The translations under genes and the position numbers were made by a program. 64,000 nucleotides of DNA from Yponomeuta sedellus (lineage: Eukaryota > Arthropoda > Insecta > Lepidoptera > Yponomeutidae): assembly GCA_934045075.1 (NCBI GenBank), contig OW203726.1, positions 15,563,988 to 15,627,987 of the forward strand, given 5' to 3'. The notes under the pieces were generated by a model. The model searched no databases. It was not told the origin of the DNA and saw only the letters and a list, made by a program, of their open reading frames with translations. Positions 1-13,000 of the stretch are shown one piece after another (position 1 is the stretch's first letter; the number at the start of each line of letters is the position of its first letter).

Positions 1-401
1 ATATTATGTACTGTATACTTTAATATGTTTATTATCATATCATCGCTGGTATAAAAACAACGTCACTGCAACCCAACTTAGACGCAAGTCCCGCATTGAT
101 TGCAAGCTTTGCTAATAAATTAAGCCCAGCCTGGTACGAGTAATAAAGTATTTAAAGCGTAGCACACGAGAGTAGACATTCTCTATAGGGAAGTTCGAGT
201 GGAAATAGCCTGCGCAAGGCAGTCCCGACTATGTCAGCGGAGGTAACGGTCGTGTCGCCAGCCTCCACGGGTGTCACACGCGTTTCACGTGTATTTTCGT
301 GAGCCTCTCCTGTGAAACGGGAGTTGAGTGATTGGAGTTTCGTCGGTCGGAATTTGCTTTGTGATGTATAAAAACTTTCCGTTGGATTTCTCTCGGCAAG
401 G
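1..401 (+). promoter_or_regulatory. beat promoter and 5' UTR region
   Basis: The stretch upstream of the beat start codon. A TATAAAA motif lies at 50-56 and a second at 367-373; the second is too close to the start codon to be the promoter of this transcript. The first would put transcription start near 80-90, giving a 5' UTR of roughly 310 bases. No splice site or repeat was recognised here. Transcription start is inferred, not shown. Confidence 0.35.
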
Positions 402-417
402 ATGTATGCGTTACTGA
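364..417 (+). promoter_or_regulatory. upstream ORF overlapping the beat start codon
   Basis: An ATG at 364-366 opens a 17-codon frame that stops with TGA at 415-417, 13 bases past the beat ATG at 402-404 and in another frame. Scanning ribosomes that start here would pass the beat start, so it could dampen translation. Both ATGs have only moderate contexts. The role is inferred. Confidence 0.45.
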
Positions 418-441
418 TGGTCTTGAGCTTGTGTTTTCAAG
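402..441 (+). CDS. beat: beat exon 1, signal peptide start
   Basis: ATG at 402 followed by MYALLMVLSLCFQ and one base of the next codon, ending at a strong donor (CAAG then GTAAGT). The peptide is hydrophobic, as expected for the start of a secretion signal. The split Gly codon is completed by exon 2. This start was chosen because the frame continues into exon 2 and because it gives a leader; the upstream ATG at 364 does not. Confidence 0.8.
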
Positions 442-3400
442 GTAAGTACCTAAGGAAGTTTGCCGGAATGGTGGTTTTTAAATGTGGGTTACTAAGTTAC
501 TAAGAGTGAGTAGAGCTTGCATCGAATTTATAACTGAAACAAGTACCTGAATTCCCCCCGTTAGTCGTAGACGTGAGACATTTTGAATTGGGTTAGTTAG
601 GCCTGAAATTTCTGCATTGAGCCCCACAGTTGGGCCGATGCACGAAGCAACCGTTGAAGTATATTTTCACTGACGAGTCATCTTTAAAATTGTTGCTTTT
701 AACTAAAATATTTACAGTGTTATTTATAAAAAACACGATTCCTCTTATTATTGTATTCCACCTTCTTTTCCTGCACTGCCCTTTGCCAGTCTCTTCAACA
801 CCAAAGGTTTGCTGGAAGAGAATGCTTCTTGCATTAAGCACGCCCTTGTACATTTACTCATGTAATTAGTGCAATAAAGAATTCAAATAATAATAATAAT
901 AGAGTCCTTTTTTAGAGGCTAAAAATTCCACCCATGCCGGGATTCGAACCTGCGACCTCTGGCTATCCGTGCTAGCGCTCTCCCAACTGAGCTAATGGGC
1001 GACTTCTCGGCATCAGTGAAATTTCGAACCTCTTTACAATACTCTCTGTATTACGTACAGGCAGCAACATCTGGCTGAAATAATTTGCATCACTTGCAGC
1101 CCCGAGTACATTACTTTGAAGTAATGTACTCGGGGCTGCAAGTGATGCAAATTTACTTTGGTTCGAATCCCGGCATGGGTGGAATTTTTAGCCTCTAAAT
1201 AGGTTTTTAAATTGGCATGTAAAGTTTATGCCACTTGAAGAAGGGACGAGGAACGGGGAAGCGGAAAAGGCGCGAAGCTTGATGCGTTGTATAAAAATAG
1301 TGGTGTCGCGCCGTCTCTTCAGTGTGGTCTTCGTTGAGTCCCTTCGGTACATTTTGTATGAAGAGTCTTTTGTGCATCTTTTCCGCGTCTTCTTCGCGCC
1401 CTTTCCGTGTGACCGCTGGCTCAGGATCTTACCACAATACCACTCGGCTATTCAAGTTTACCAAACTCCGGAGAAGTTAAGCAGCACATTTCAGGGCCAT
1501 TTTCCCGTTAACGTTTGTAAAGCGCGATCAGACATTGTAGTTTAATTTTTGTAGTAGACACCATCTGTTATAATTGATTTATAGTCAGATATTTTTATTG
1601 TCTCTACAATGTTTTTGTTTCATATAAGTTTTTTTTGACAGTGAGAAGTAGCCTTATGTGTATTAAGGCCATCACTTATGAAAAGCAAATTGGTCTCATT
1701 TTGAAATTGGGACGTCTGACACACCTAGATTTAATCTCTTTAACAACCACCTTAGTCTTGACCTCGAGGATAACAATGGTTTTATCTTGTTATTTTCAAG
1801 GTCAGATACCGAAGTTGAATACTATTAAAGCAACCTGACGGCCAGGCCGGAGCCGTGGCACTGGCTGTGTGCCGGGGGTTGGCACCTGTTGGGGGCCCTA
1901 TGTTGTGGGCAACACAAAATTGATAGATAGATAGAGGAACTTTATTGCACAGACAGAAAAAAGAATACCACCATGATTTCTTCAATCTAAGTAATGTTTG
2001 ACACTCATCAAGTTTTCTTTTTAAGTTTTTGGTAGGATTTATGAGAAAAAAATTAAACTAAAATCTATAAACCTAAAACTAAAAGAAACTATACTCGAAA
2101 TCTGTAAATAGCACAAGTTTCAATTTGTACGTAATAATTAGGCTTTGTAAGAAGGTGCTTACTAAGAACAGATTTATTTTAACAAACATGCCAAATATTT
2201 TACTAAGGATTATTATTTCTGTTTCCCGTGAAGAAAAAAGTCCTATTTTTAAGTATTTTTTTAACTCAAAATATTTGGCATTCGGATATTCCGCCTACTA
2301 TTTGAAATGATGTGGTTTATGCAACAAAAAATTGCACGTCTGAAAATCGGGTCACAGAGCACTCTGTACGCGAGAGTGGAGCCTGTTGGGTGCCCAAGAT
2401 TGTACTTAACACAATTTTAAGGTTTTTTTTTTACCTTTTTGGCTCAAAATAAATGCTTAGGTTCCGTAGTAAAAGCGCCACATAATGACGTATAAATTTT
2501 TAAGCGGCCATACCATGTGTTTATTTAATACATCATTGTCTATTTAAACTAAATAACTTACGTAATAAGTTAGACGGGTGCCATATTTGATAAGGCGTTT
2601 ACGTGAAACTCTGTGGGAATATTAATCAGCTACTAAGGTCGTCAACGTTGGGATAACTGAATTTAGGAAAGTAGCAGTTCATTTTCCTATGCCTACAGTG
2701 ACAATATCCAAGGAATGCGCCTCAAGGAGTAATTTTCACACAAATATTGTTTACAAGCGACATGCAGGATTATAATGAAACTTTGACAATACGTTTAGGC
2801 GACAATAATCGAGCTTGCTTACAACTCGGAATATCAAAATAAATAAGAAATTATGGCCTCATAAAACTTTTTTCTTACTGTGGAATATGTATTATACACA
2901 GAAATTACAGTAACAAAAACAATATATGTTTCACTGCTTAGACTATGAAAGATAACACTTATATTTTATAGAAATTATATTTCCAATTTCTTGTTGATAA
3001 ATTCATTTTCAATTGTAAGCACGATCAGACCTCGATTTAAGTCCTCTAAACGTATATGTAAAGTTTTATTTCAATCGGGTCGGTTGTACCGTTTGTAAAA
3101 AAAAAGCAAACTACGTTTGTTCGGCAGGTGGACTGGACCTGCCGCACTCAGACCATTAAATTTAATGTTTATTTAAATATCAGTATCTTTCACTTATTAT
3201 CATTGAAACAGAAAAGGACAACAGCATACTTAATCGGAGATTAACTTTAATTGACGTTTCTGAGTGCGGCGGTTAGGTAGCCACTGGTGGCCAAGAACAG
3301 GCCAATGGTCAGTAGAGAGACCACCAGCCCGTTGGGCCGTCAACATTGTGAGAGCGGCTAGGAACCATAGGACAAGACTATCAAAGAACCAGGCCCTAGA

Positions 3401-4357
3401 GTCTAATACTTACATATTTTTTCAATAGAATGACAATGGTTGTTATTTGCCGGAATTTGGTAGTCTACAAAGCAATAGCAGTACAATGTCATTCAAAGGT
3501 ATAACCCGCGCAAATTAGATAGGCGCGAAGACGATTGAATAGCGCGAGGTATCGATTTAAGTAGCACGGGTTATACCATTGCAATGCGATTGGCTACTAC
3601 ACCACCGGTAGTGTGAATGAAACGACCATTACCGGACTAATATGACTCTATTGAACAACTATGCATTTTGGAGACTCGCCACCCAGATGGGTTGGCGTGA
3701 AAGAGAAGAGGCTTATGCTCAATACTGGGCTCTGTTTATGGGCTGATTAGATAGATATACGTTTGCATGGGAATTGCTCCTTGAGGGGCCGCCTTAACGT
3801 CTACTTAGAAAATACCTTGTCTCAACCCTTATTTGGCTTTCACAGAGCAGTATAATTAACGGGAAACTTTAAATAGTTAAACTAGGCAAGAGCAAGTTAA
3901 TAGTTTGAAAGATTTAACAGTTGCGTAGTCAAGTTACGAGTAGTTATGGGTTAAAATACGTTTACACATTAGCCTCTTCAGACGTACTTTGTTTAGTTCG
4001 CCTAGAGGTTCATAAGAGGGAACACGCCTGGAAAATAGAATTGAGTAACATTATATTTTTACTGTAAAGTATATAAAAAACTCACAAAAAGGGCTTAAAA
4101 TATAATTAAGTTATAAACATGCTATACAATATTTTACTTTATACGTACTTTTTATTTATAATGTTCAAATAACTGGTATCGCTGACATTTAGTAGAACGC
4201 TGGTCTCTCATTCGAGAGATCGTGGGCATAGAATACAATGCATAATTATGTCGTGGGTTCGAACCCCTGTAGGTACCAATGACTATGTTATTTAAGTTAC
4301 CTATATTTGTAAATTTCTTGTAATATTAAGAACTTGTTTTACACTGTCTCTACTCTT

Positions 4358-4447
<90 letters not shown>

Positions 4448-7400
4448 CAACAACAGGCGCGGTCAGGTACAGGATGGGTGAGCGTCCCGTGACTACCGCT
4501 AGTGGCATTTTTCCGAGCGCTTCCGAGGCACGTTAAGAATAATTGGGATTGTATGTAGCAAGCCCTGCATACGTTTTTATACGGATTTATGCTCGTTTAT
4601 TACATTTTTACAATTTTCCAACGTTTCAGCATTTTTTCAGGTGTCGTGGTCCCGGTTGTGTCATCCGGGACCACGGCACCTGAAAAAGTGCCGAAACGTT
4701 GAAAAATTTTAATATGTATATATATATATATATATATCCGTATAAAAACGTATGCAGGGCTTGCTACATACAATCCCAATTATTCTTAACGTGCCTTGCG
4801 AAGCGCGGAAGCGCTCGGAAAAATGCCACTAGCGGTAGTCACGGGACGCTCACCCATCCTGTACCTGACCGCGCCTGTTGTTGCTTAACAAAGTAATTGA
4901 TTCCAATCACTTGGTTCGCCTAGGCCACGAGCACTTAAATAAAATAAAAAAATGCATTAGTTACCTTTACCTACCTTAAATATCTAGGTTAAAGCAACGC
5001 AAACTGCTATAAAAGGCCAATGTAATTATTCATCGAGTGATTGTGAATACTCACGCAAAGGTCAGCTTAAAAGCTTTCAAGAAAGTATACTTCATGAAAG
5101 CTATTTCAAGAATAGAATAAAATAAAGTTAACATTGAATTAAGTACTTGTATGAAAAGAGTAAAGAATTTCGTTTATTCTACACCAGAAAATACGACTCA
5201 ATATTTCAATTGGGAGATTTGGTTGATACAAAACAATTCATTTGTGAAACGATATCTTCTTAAGAGCTTAAGCTCTTTTAAGATCGTAGTGATATTATTT
5301 GAGCGTAGGCGAGATGCCTAGGCACTGCCTGTCCCATACTAGGGCAGTCGCAGCTCATTCTTAGACGGAGTTTACACGTTCAGTCTGGCGTCAGTTCATT
5401 CCGTGACCTTGATCGAGCTCGGATTGATGCCAGACTGATGAAGCATCAAAATATTCGAATATCCGTCAGTCTGACCCATCAGCCCACTGAATAGACAAAC
5501 AGTCTGCCATCAGTCTTACCAGACTGACGGAATTGACTGACGCCAGACTGAACGTGTAAACTCCGTCTTACACACAAACTTCTACTTTTTCAGAACTGCT
5601 CAACGATCGCGACAGCGTGAATTATTATTGTACCATCAGGTTGATTTGGAGAATAAACATAACGATGCTTTTATTTTCTTCTGGCTGACACTATTTTTGG
5701 AGTTTCGTACTCTATCTTCGCGTTTCGGCATGTCCGTATGTTTGTCTGTCTGTGGATATGTCCGCATCGTCTCTGAGTTAGATCAGAGACGATTAGTACT
5801 CAAAAGTTGAAATTTGGCATAGATACTGATGATGATATTAACATTGGTTATGAGTTTATGACCCTACTGCTGGACCAACCGTCTTTTCCTGCATCGCAGG
5901 AAAATTAGGTTAGGTTAGATTTTTTGGAGCGTCCGTATTTTGACTAAATAGTTGATTATAAAAACATAAAAAACATCAGGACATAAGCATATTAATGAAG
6001 TTAAAACCGAAACTATCAAAACTAGTTATTACAAGTGAACGATTTTGTTTTATTGATTTATTCACACAACTTAATTAACTTGTCAACTTAAGACAAAATA
6101 AATACTGACAACTTAAGACAAAATAATTTACTTAATCAGAAATGTGTAAATAAACTATTAATCAATTAATGCAATTATACTGTAATATTTAATTTCACAT
6201 AGAAATTAGCTTTATTTGAATTGACTAATAGAATATATTCTTTTTAATGCACTAACCCGTGCGAAGGACAATTTTAAAAACCTATTTAGAAACTAAAAAT
6301 TCCACTCATACCGGGACTTGAACTAATGAACTTGACTAATAGAAATACTCTATTCGCATAAGAAATATTAAGTAACTTTTAAAATGAAATTCGCTAACAA
6401 TAGTATACCATCAATTGTAGTTGTATAAAACAGGCTCCGGGCGAGGACACCACAAACATGGAAATAACACGGAGTGAGGTCATTTGAACAAAAATGAAAA
6501 TTTACTGAAGCTTTCGGGGTACGATGTTTTCATTTCATTCACACCCGCTCGAGGTTATTGGTTTTACCCGGGCCTCGATTCTGTTACTGCATTATAGTAT
6601 AATGCCAGATACACGGTCGGGTGACGTGACGTACTATATCATATCATTGACGCTCAGACGGTGTGTTACGTGTGCGCGCGTATACTTGAAGCGGTAATAA
6701 AAATTTAATTGTCGTTTTTATGCAGTCGTCAACAGAATATAAGGGCAGTTCGCTTCACATGCCGTGCTCTTTCTCTACGCAAAAAGGAGACGGATACGCT
6801 TTCATACATTCTTGGGCCTAGGTGTAAAAAGATGAAAGTGATGTCAATTTAGAGCTTATATATTATCAAACCATCTCTGAAAATTCTGCGGATTTTGGCA
6901 ATCTGAGAGCAGAGTTTTATGAGATTTAGTAAAAGTGAGGTTATGCAACAAGTTCACAATAAATTATACTAAACTTATCCGAGTCCGTTATGATAGCAAG
7001 GGTCGTACAAGTTAAGCAAGATCTGAAGTCCGTAGAAATAAAGCACTGATCGGAGAGTTATAATATCAAAAATAACAGGAAAACACACTCATAACGCACT
7101 ATATAATTCAATTCAATTCTGTTTTATGGACTCAGTGCACTGATTGTCCAGTACAACTTCGCCAATATCACGTGTTAGACAAGACTATAGCCAATCACAA
7201 GCGAACAAGGCTCGGTCGGATTTTGAGTCAATCAGAACTGTTTAACTGTTTGTCTTTCTTTTTCCCTTATTATTTTTGTAAAATTTTGAAAAAACTAAAG
7301 TTTGATATCATTGTCTGAAAGAAATTTACCTATAATATAAACAAGAGGGGTATTTGCCTGGGAGAGGATAAGTTTAAGATTAGTAGGTCGGATAATGTTA

Positions 7401-10040
7401 TCAGGCAGGACATCCATAAGAGAAAACCGGAGATTGGGGCAACTGAAAAGCAGGTGTTCTGCGGAGCCGTCGTCCAAACCACACTCACAAAGGGAGTTGT
7501 CTCTCACTCGGATCTTAGCCAGGTGGACCGGTGTGAACGCACTATATAGATATATTAAATTTTTGGTAACATGGCAACTGTCAAGGAGTTTTTACGCCTG
7601 TCACTGGTTAGCACAGACACAGATTAAAAATACAGTTGACAAACATGCGTAATAAATCGATCTATAAACGAGAATCAATTTATTTTCATCAAGTTAATAA
7701 ATAGTTTGATTTTTTTAAACTGTTGACATTATGTAAATTATAATGTATTTATTTACTTTGATTAGAGTAAAAGCGGGAAATTGTGTAAACGGTGCCTTGC
7801 ACTCCATTGTGTGCAGCCAAAACATCTCCAAAAGGGCTAGATTGGCTATACATAATGGCGTGCTGGTCCCAACACTTATGTATGGTAGCGAGACTTGGGT
7901 GTGGCAAAAGAAGCAAGAAAGTAGAATTAATGCAGTTGAAATGAGGTCCTTGAGAAGTATGTGTAGTGTTACTTTGAATGACAGGATACGCAATAGTCTG
8001 ATTAGAGAACGTTGTGGACTGAAAAAGGATGTAGTGACTAGAATTGAGAAAGGAATATTGCGTTTGTTTGGACATGTGGAGAGGATGAAGGAAGAAAGAT
8101 TGACGAAACAAATATATATTGCGAATGTGAGTGGAAGGGCTGGTAAGGGACGTCCCAGACGGACTTACATCGACCAAATAGGGGGATGTATTAGTAAAGG
8201 GAAAGATAAAAAGTACCCGGAACCGGCGTGCGTGCATGCAACGACTTATGAACGTTGATGAAGCGAAGGTGATCTGTCAAGATCGTGGCAAGTGGCAGTC
8301 CCTTGTCTCTGCCTACCCCTCTGGGATACAGGCGTGAGGTTATGTATGTATGTACGTAAATAAATCATCTGGTGTAAGTGTTTTCATTTAATACATTCTA
8401 TCTTTATTATTTTATTCTATCCATATAATTTTTTTTTTAAACCATATCTCAACTATTTACAATCAGGCCCAGAAATGCCCGTCTCCTTTCAATTTATCTG
8501 TCGAGATCTAAATGTCTCGACGCTAACCGATGGCGACCGCGACTGACGTGGATGACCTTATCTATAACTGGGTAACATAGCGGCAGTGCCGAGATGATTT
8601 CGGCCGAGGTAGACACTAATTTTGACGTATGTATGAGACATATCTGGTACCCACAAAGGTGAAGACAAGGCCTCGTGAGTATAAATTTGACGGGTAAAAT
8701 AGAAATTTCGTTAATCTTTTTTGTGTTTTGTTCTTCTTCTTCTTCTTCTTATTTAGGCGATATTATGTAGGCCACTGCTGGACATAGCCCTCCCCTAATG
8801 ACCGCCATAGCGCCCTGTCTTCAGCTTGCCGCATCTAGCATCTGCCGGCAGTTTTTCTCAGATCGTCATCCCACCTGGTCGGAGGGCGTCCTCCACTACG
8901 TGTGTACATGTGTTGGTTAACTAATTCTAGTGGTACGCAGCCACATGCCGGCTTGTACTGATGTAAGCATGAATGACTATGAGCCACGATTGTCGGTTGG
9001 AGTGATGACTTTAGGTATGGAGAGTGGATATGCATTAATTTGGTCTTTTGTGCATTCAAGACTAGACCGACGTCGTGTGCCCATTTACACAAGAGATCAA
9101 AATTTTTTTGTAATTCATTCTGTGCTTCATTTAGATTACTCCGAGCAACTAGAAGACAGGTATCATCGGCAAACTGGTACACTGAACCTGTTGTGAATAT
9201 GTTACACATGTCATTCACGTAAAGTAAGTACTCAGTTGGAGCGAGTATAGATCCTTGTGCGGTGCCCTCTTCTGTCGTGGTTTTATCACTAAGGTCCGCG
9301 GCTATCTTTACGAATGTAACGCGGTTTTCATGATAGTTTTTGAACCATTCTAGAAAAGGGCCCTGTATGCCCGCCTGCTGTAGTTTACGAAATAGAATTG
9401 TGTAGTTTAAAGTGTCGAACGCCTTACTGAAATCTACGAAGACAGCAAGCACATGATGTTTTTCATTCAGGTGCTTGCTGACTTCGTCTGTAAATTTGGA
9501 TAATAACTGGGAAGTATTTTTATTTTTTTGAAAGCCGAATTGTTTGTTATTAATTATTTTGTGTTTTGCGAGGAAATTGTTTATTTCAGATCCTATATAC
9601 TTCTCAATTATTTTATCTATACAGGACAGAATTGTTATGGGTCTATAATTATTACAGTCAGTATAATTGCCTTTTTTGTGTATAGGCCTTATTATGCCTT
9701 CTTTTAATTTATTTGGATACAATGAGTTTCGTAGGCAGGAATTAATTAAGTGCGTGATAACAGGAGTAGTTTCAGGCATAATACATTTAAGGTTTTTTGC
9801 ACGCATCTTATCAGACCCAGGACTCTTCTTTTCATTCAGGTGTTTTATGATCGTGTATATAACGTCATCTTTGGCTTTATTCATTCTCATACATATATTA
9901 GGGTGGTGAGTGTAAGAGTCCTCGTCCAATAAGGGTGTAGTGCAGAAATTACATAGGGTTTTCACATTGTCTTGAAATGACTTAGCAAATTTATTTGCTA
10001 TACTTAGTGTGGGTATTATTACTATACTTAGTAAATTTTA

Positions 10041-10080
<40 letters not shown>

Positions 10081-13000
10081 ATAAAAACGTATGCAGGGCT
10101 TGCTACATACAATCCCAATTATTCTTAACGTGCCTTGCGAAGCGCGGAAGCGCTCGGAAAAATGCCACTAGCGGTAGTCACGGGACGCTCACCCATCCTG
10201 TACCTGACCGCGCCTGTTGTTGCTTAACAAAGTAATTGATTCCAATCACTTGGTTCGCCTAGGCCACGAGCACTTAAATAAAATAAAAAAATGCATTAGT
10301 TACCTTTACCTACCTTAAATATCTAGGTTAAAGCAACGCAAACTGCTATAAAAGGCCAATGTAATTATTCATCGAGTGATTGTGAATACTCACGCAAAGG
10401 TCAGCTTAAAAGCTTTCAAGAAAGTATACTTCATGAAAGCTATTTCAAGAATAGAATAAAATAAAGTTAACATTGAATTAAGTACTTGTATGAAAAGAGT
10501 AAAGAATTTCGTTTATTCTACACCAGAAAATACGACTCAATATTTCAATTGGGAGATTTGGTTGATACAAAACAATTCATTTGTGAAACGATATCTTCTT
10601 AAGAGCTTAAGCTCTTTTAAGATCGTAGTGATATTATTTGAGCGTAGGCGAGATGCCTAGGCACTGCCTGTCCCATACTAGGGCAGTCGCAGCTCATTCT
10701 TAGACGGAGTTTACACGTTCAGTCTGGCGTCAGTTCATTCCGTGACCTTGATCGAGCTCGGATTGATGCCAGACTGATGAAGCATCAAAATATTCGAATA
10801 TCCGTCAGTCTGACCCATCAGCCCACTGAATAGACAAACAGTCTGCCATCAGTCTTACCAGACTGACGGAATTGACTGACGCCAGACTGAACGTGTAAAC
10901 TCCGTCTTACACCCAAACTTCTACTTTTTCAGAACTGCTCAACGATCGCGACAGCGTGAATTATTATTGTACCATCAGGTTGATTTGGAGAATAAACATA
11001 ACGATGCTTTTATTTTCTTCTGGCTGACACTATTTTTGGAGTTTCGTACTCTATCTTCGCGTTTCGGCATGTCCGTATGTTTGTCTGTCTGTGGATATGT
11101 CCGCATCGTCTCTGAGTTAGATCAGAGACGATTAGTACTCAAAAGTTGAAATTTGGCATAGATACTGATGATGATATTAACATTGGTTATGAGTTTATGA
11201 CCCTACTGCTGGACCAACCGTCTTTTCCTGCATCGCAGGAAAATTAGGTTAGGTTAGATTTTTTGGAGCGTCCGTATTTTGACTAAATAGTTGATTATAA
11301 AAACATAAAAAACATCAGGACATAAGCATATTAATGAAGTTAAAACCGAAACTATCAAAACTAGTTATTACAAGTGAACGATTTTGTTTTATTGATTTAT
11401 TCACACAACTTAATTAACTTGTCAACTTAAGACAAAATAAATACTGACAACTTAAGACAAAATAATTTACTTAATCAGAAATGTGTAAATAAACTATTAA
11501 TCAATTAATGCAATTATACTGTAATATTTAATTTCACATAGAAATTAGCTTTATTTGAATTGACTAATAGAATATATTCTTTTTAATGCACTAACCCGTG
11601 CGAAGGACAATTTTAAAAACCTATTTAGAAACTAAAAATTCCACTCATACCGGGACTTGAACTAATGAACTTGACTAATAGAAATACTCTATTCGCATAA
11701 GAAATATTAAGTAACTTTTAAAATGAAATTCGCTAACAATAGTATACCATCAATTGTAGTTGTATAAAACAGGCTCCGGGCGAGGACACCACAAACATGG
11801 AAATAACACGGAGTGAGGTCATTTGAACAAAAATGAAAATTTACTGAAGCTTTCGGGGTACGATGTTTTCATTTCATTCACACCCGCTCGAGGTTATTGG
11901 TTTTACCCGGGCCTCGATTCTGTTACTGCATTATAGTATAATGCCAGATACACGGTCGGGTGACGTGACGTACTATATCATATCATTGACGCTCAGACGG
12001 TGTGTTACGTGTGCGCGCGTATACTTGAAGCGGTAATAAAAATTTAATTGTCGTTTTTATGCAGTCGTCAACAGAATATAAGGGCAGTTCGCTTCACATG
12101 CCGTGCTCTTTCTCTACGCAAAAAGGAGACGGATACGCTTTCATACATTCTTGGGCCTAGGTGTAAAAAGATGAAAGTGATGTCAATTTAGAGCTTATAT
12201 ATTATCAAACCATCTCTGAAAATTCTGCGGATTTTGGCAATCTGAGAGCAGAGTTTTATGAGATTTAGTAAAAGTGAGGTTATGCAACAAGTTCACAATA
12301 AATTATACTAAACTTATCCGAGTCCGTTATGATAGCAAGGGTCGTACAAGTTAAGCAAGATCTGAAGTCCGTAGAAATAAAGCACTGATCGGAGAGTTAT
12401 AATATCAAAAATAACAGGAAAACACACTCATAACGCACTATATAATTCAATTCAATTCTGTTTTATGGACTCAGTGCACTGATTGTCCAGTACAACTTCG
12501 CCAATATCACGTGTTAGACAAGACTATAGCCAATCACAAGCGAACAAGGCTCGGTCGGATTTTGAGTCAATCAGAACTGTTTAACTGTTTGTCTTTCTTT
12601 TTCCCTTATTATTTTTGTAAAATTTTGAAAAAACTAAAGTTTGATATCATTGTCTGAAAGAAATTTACCTATAATATAAACAAGAGGGGTATTTGCCTGG
12701 GAGAGGATAAGTTTAAGATTAGTAGGTCGGATAATGTTATCAGGCAGGACATCCATAAGAGAAAACCGGAGATTGGGGCAACTGAAAAGCAGGTGTTCTG
12801 CGGAGCCGTCGTCCAAACCACACTCACAAAGGGAGTTGTCTCTCACTCGGATCTTAGCCAGGTGGACCGGTGTGAACGCACTATATAGATATATTAAATT
12901 TTTGGTAACATGGCAACTGTCAAGGAGTTTTTACGCCTGTCACTGGTTAGCACAGACACAGATTAAAAATACAGTTGACAAACATGCGTAATAAATCGAT

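Larger units (their letters stand above)
4704..10016. repeat. tandem duplication, unit 1 (about 5.3 kb)
   Basis: From AAATTTT at 4704 to GGGTAT at 10016 the sequence repeats at 10033-15355 with a constant offset of 5339 after the TA tract. Differences I noticed are a/c at 5574/10913, g/t at 9685/15024, and a TA tract 10 bases longer in unit 2. A 16-base filler, 10017-10032, separates the units and resembles nearby sequence (ACTATACTTAGT). Confidence 0.93.

Noticed and set aside
1228..1545. 105-codon frame in beat intron 1
   Set aside because: No recognisable domain, no splice signals of note and no repeat in the window.
7743..8258. 171-codon frame as a host gene
   Set aside because: Its motifs (YGSETW, GHVERM, GRPRRT) are the LINE polyprotein C-terminus, and the frame repeats elsewhere as LINE ends.
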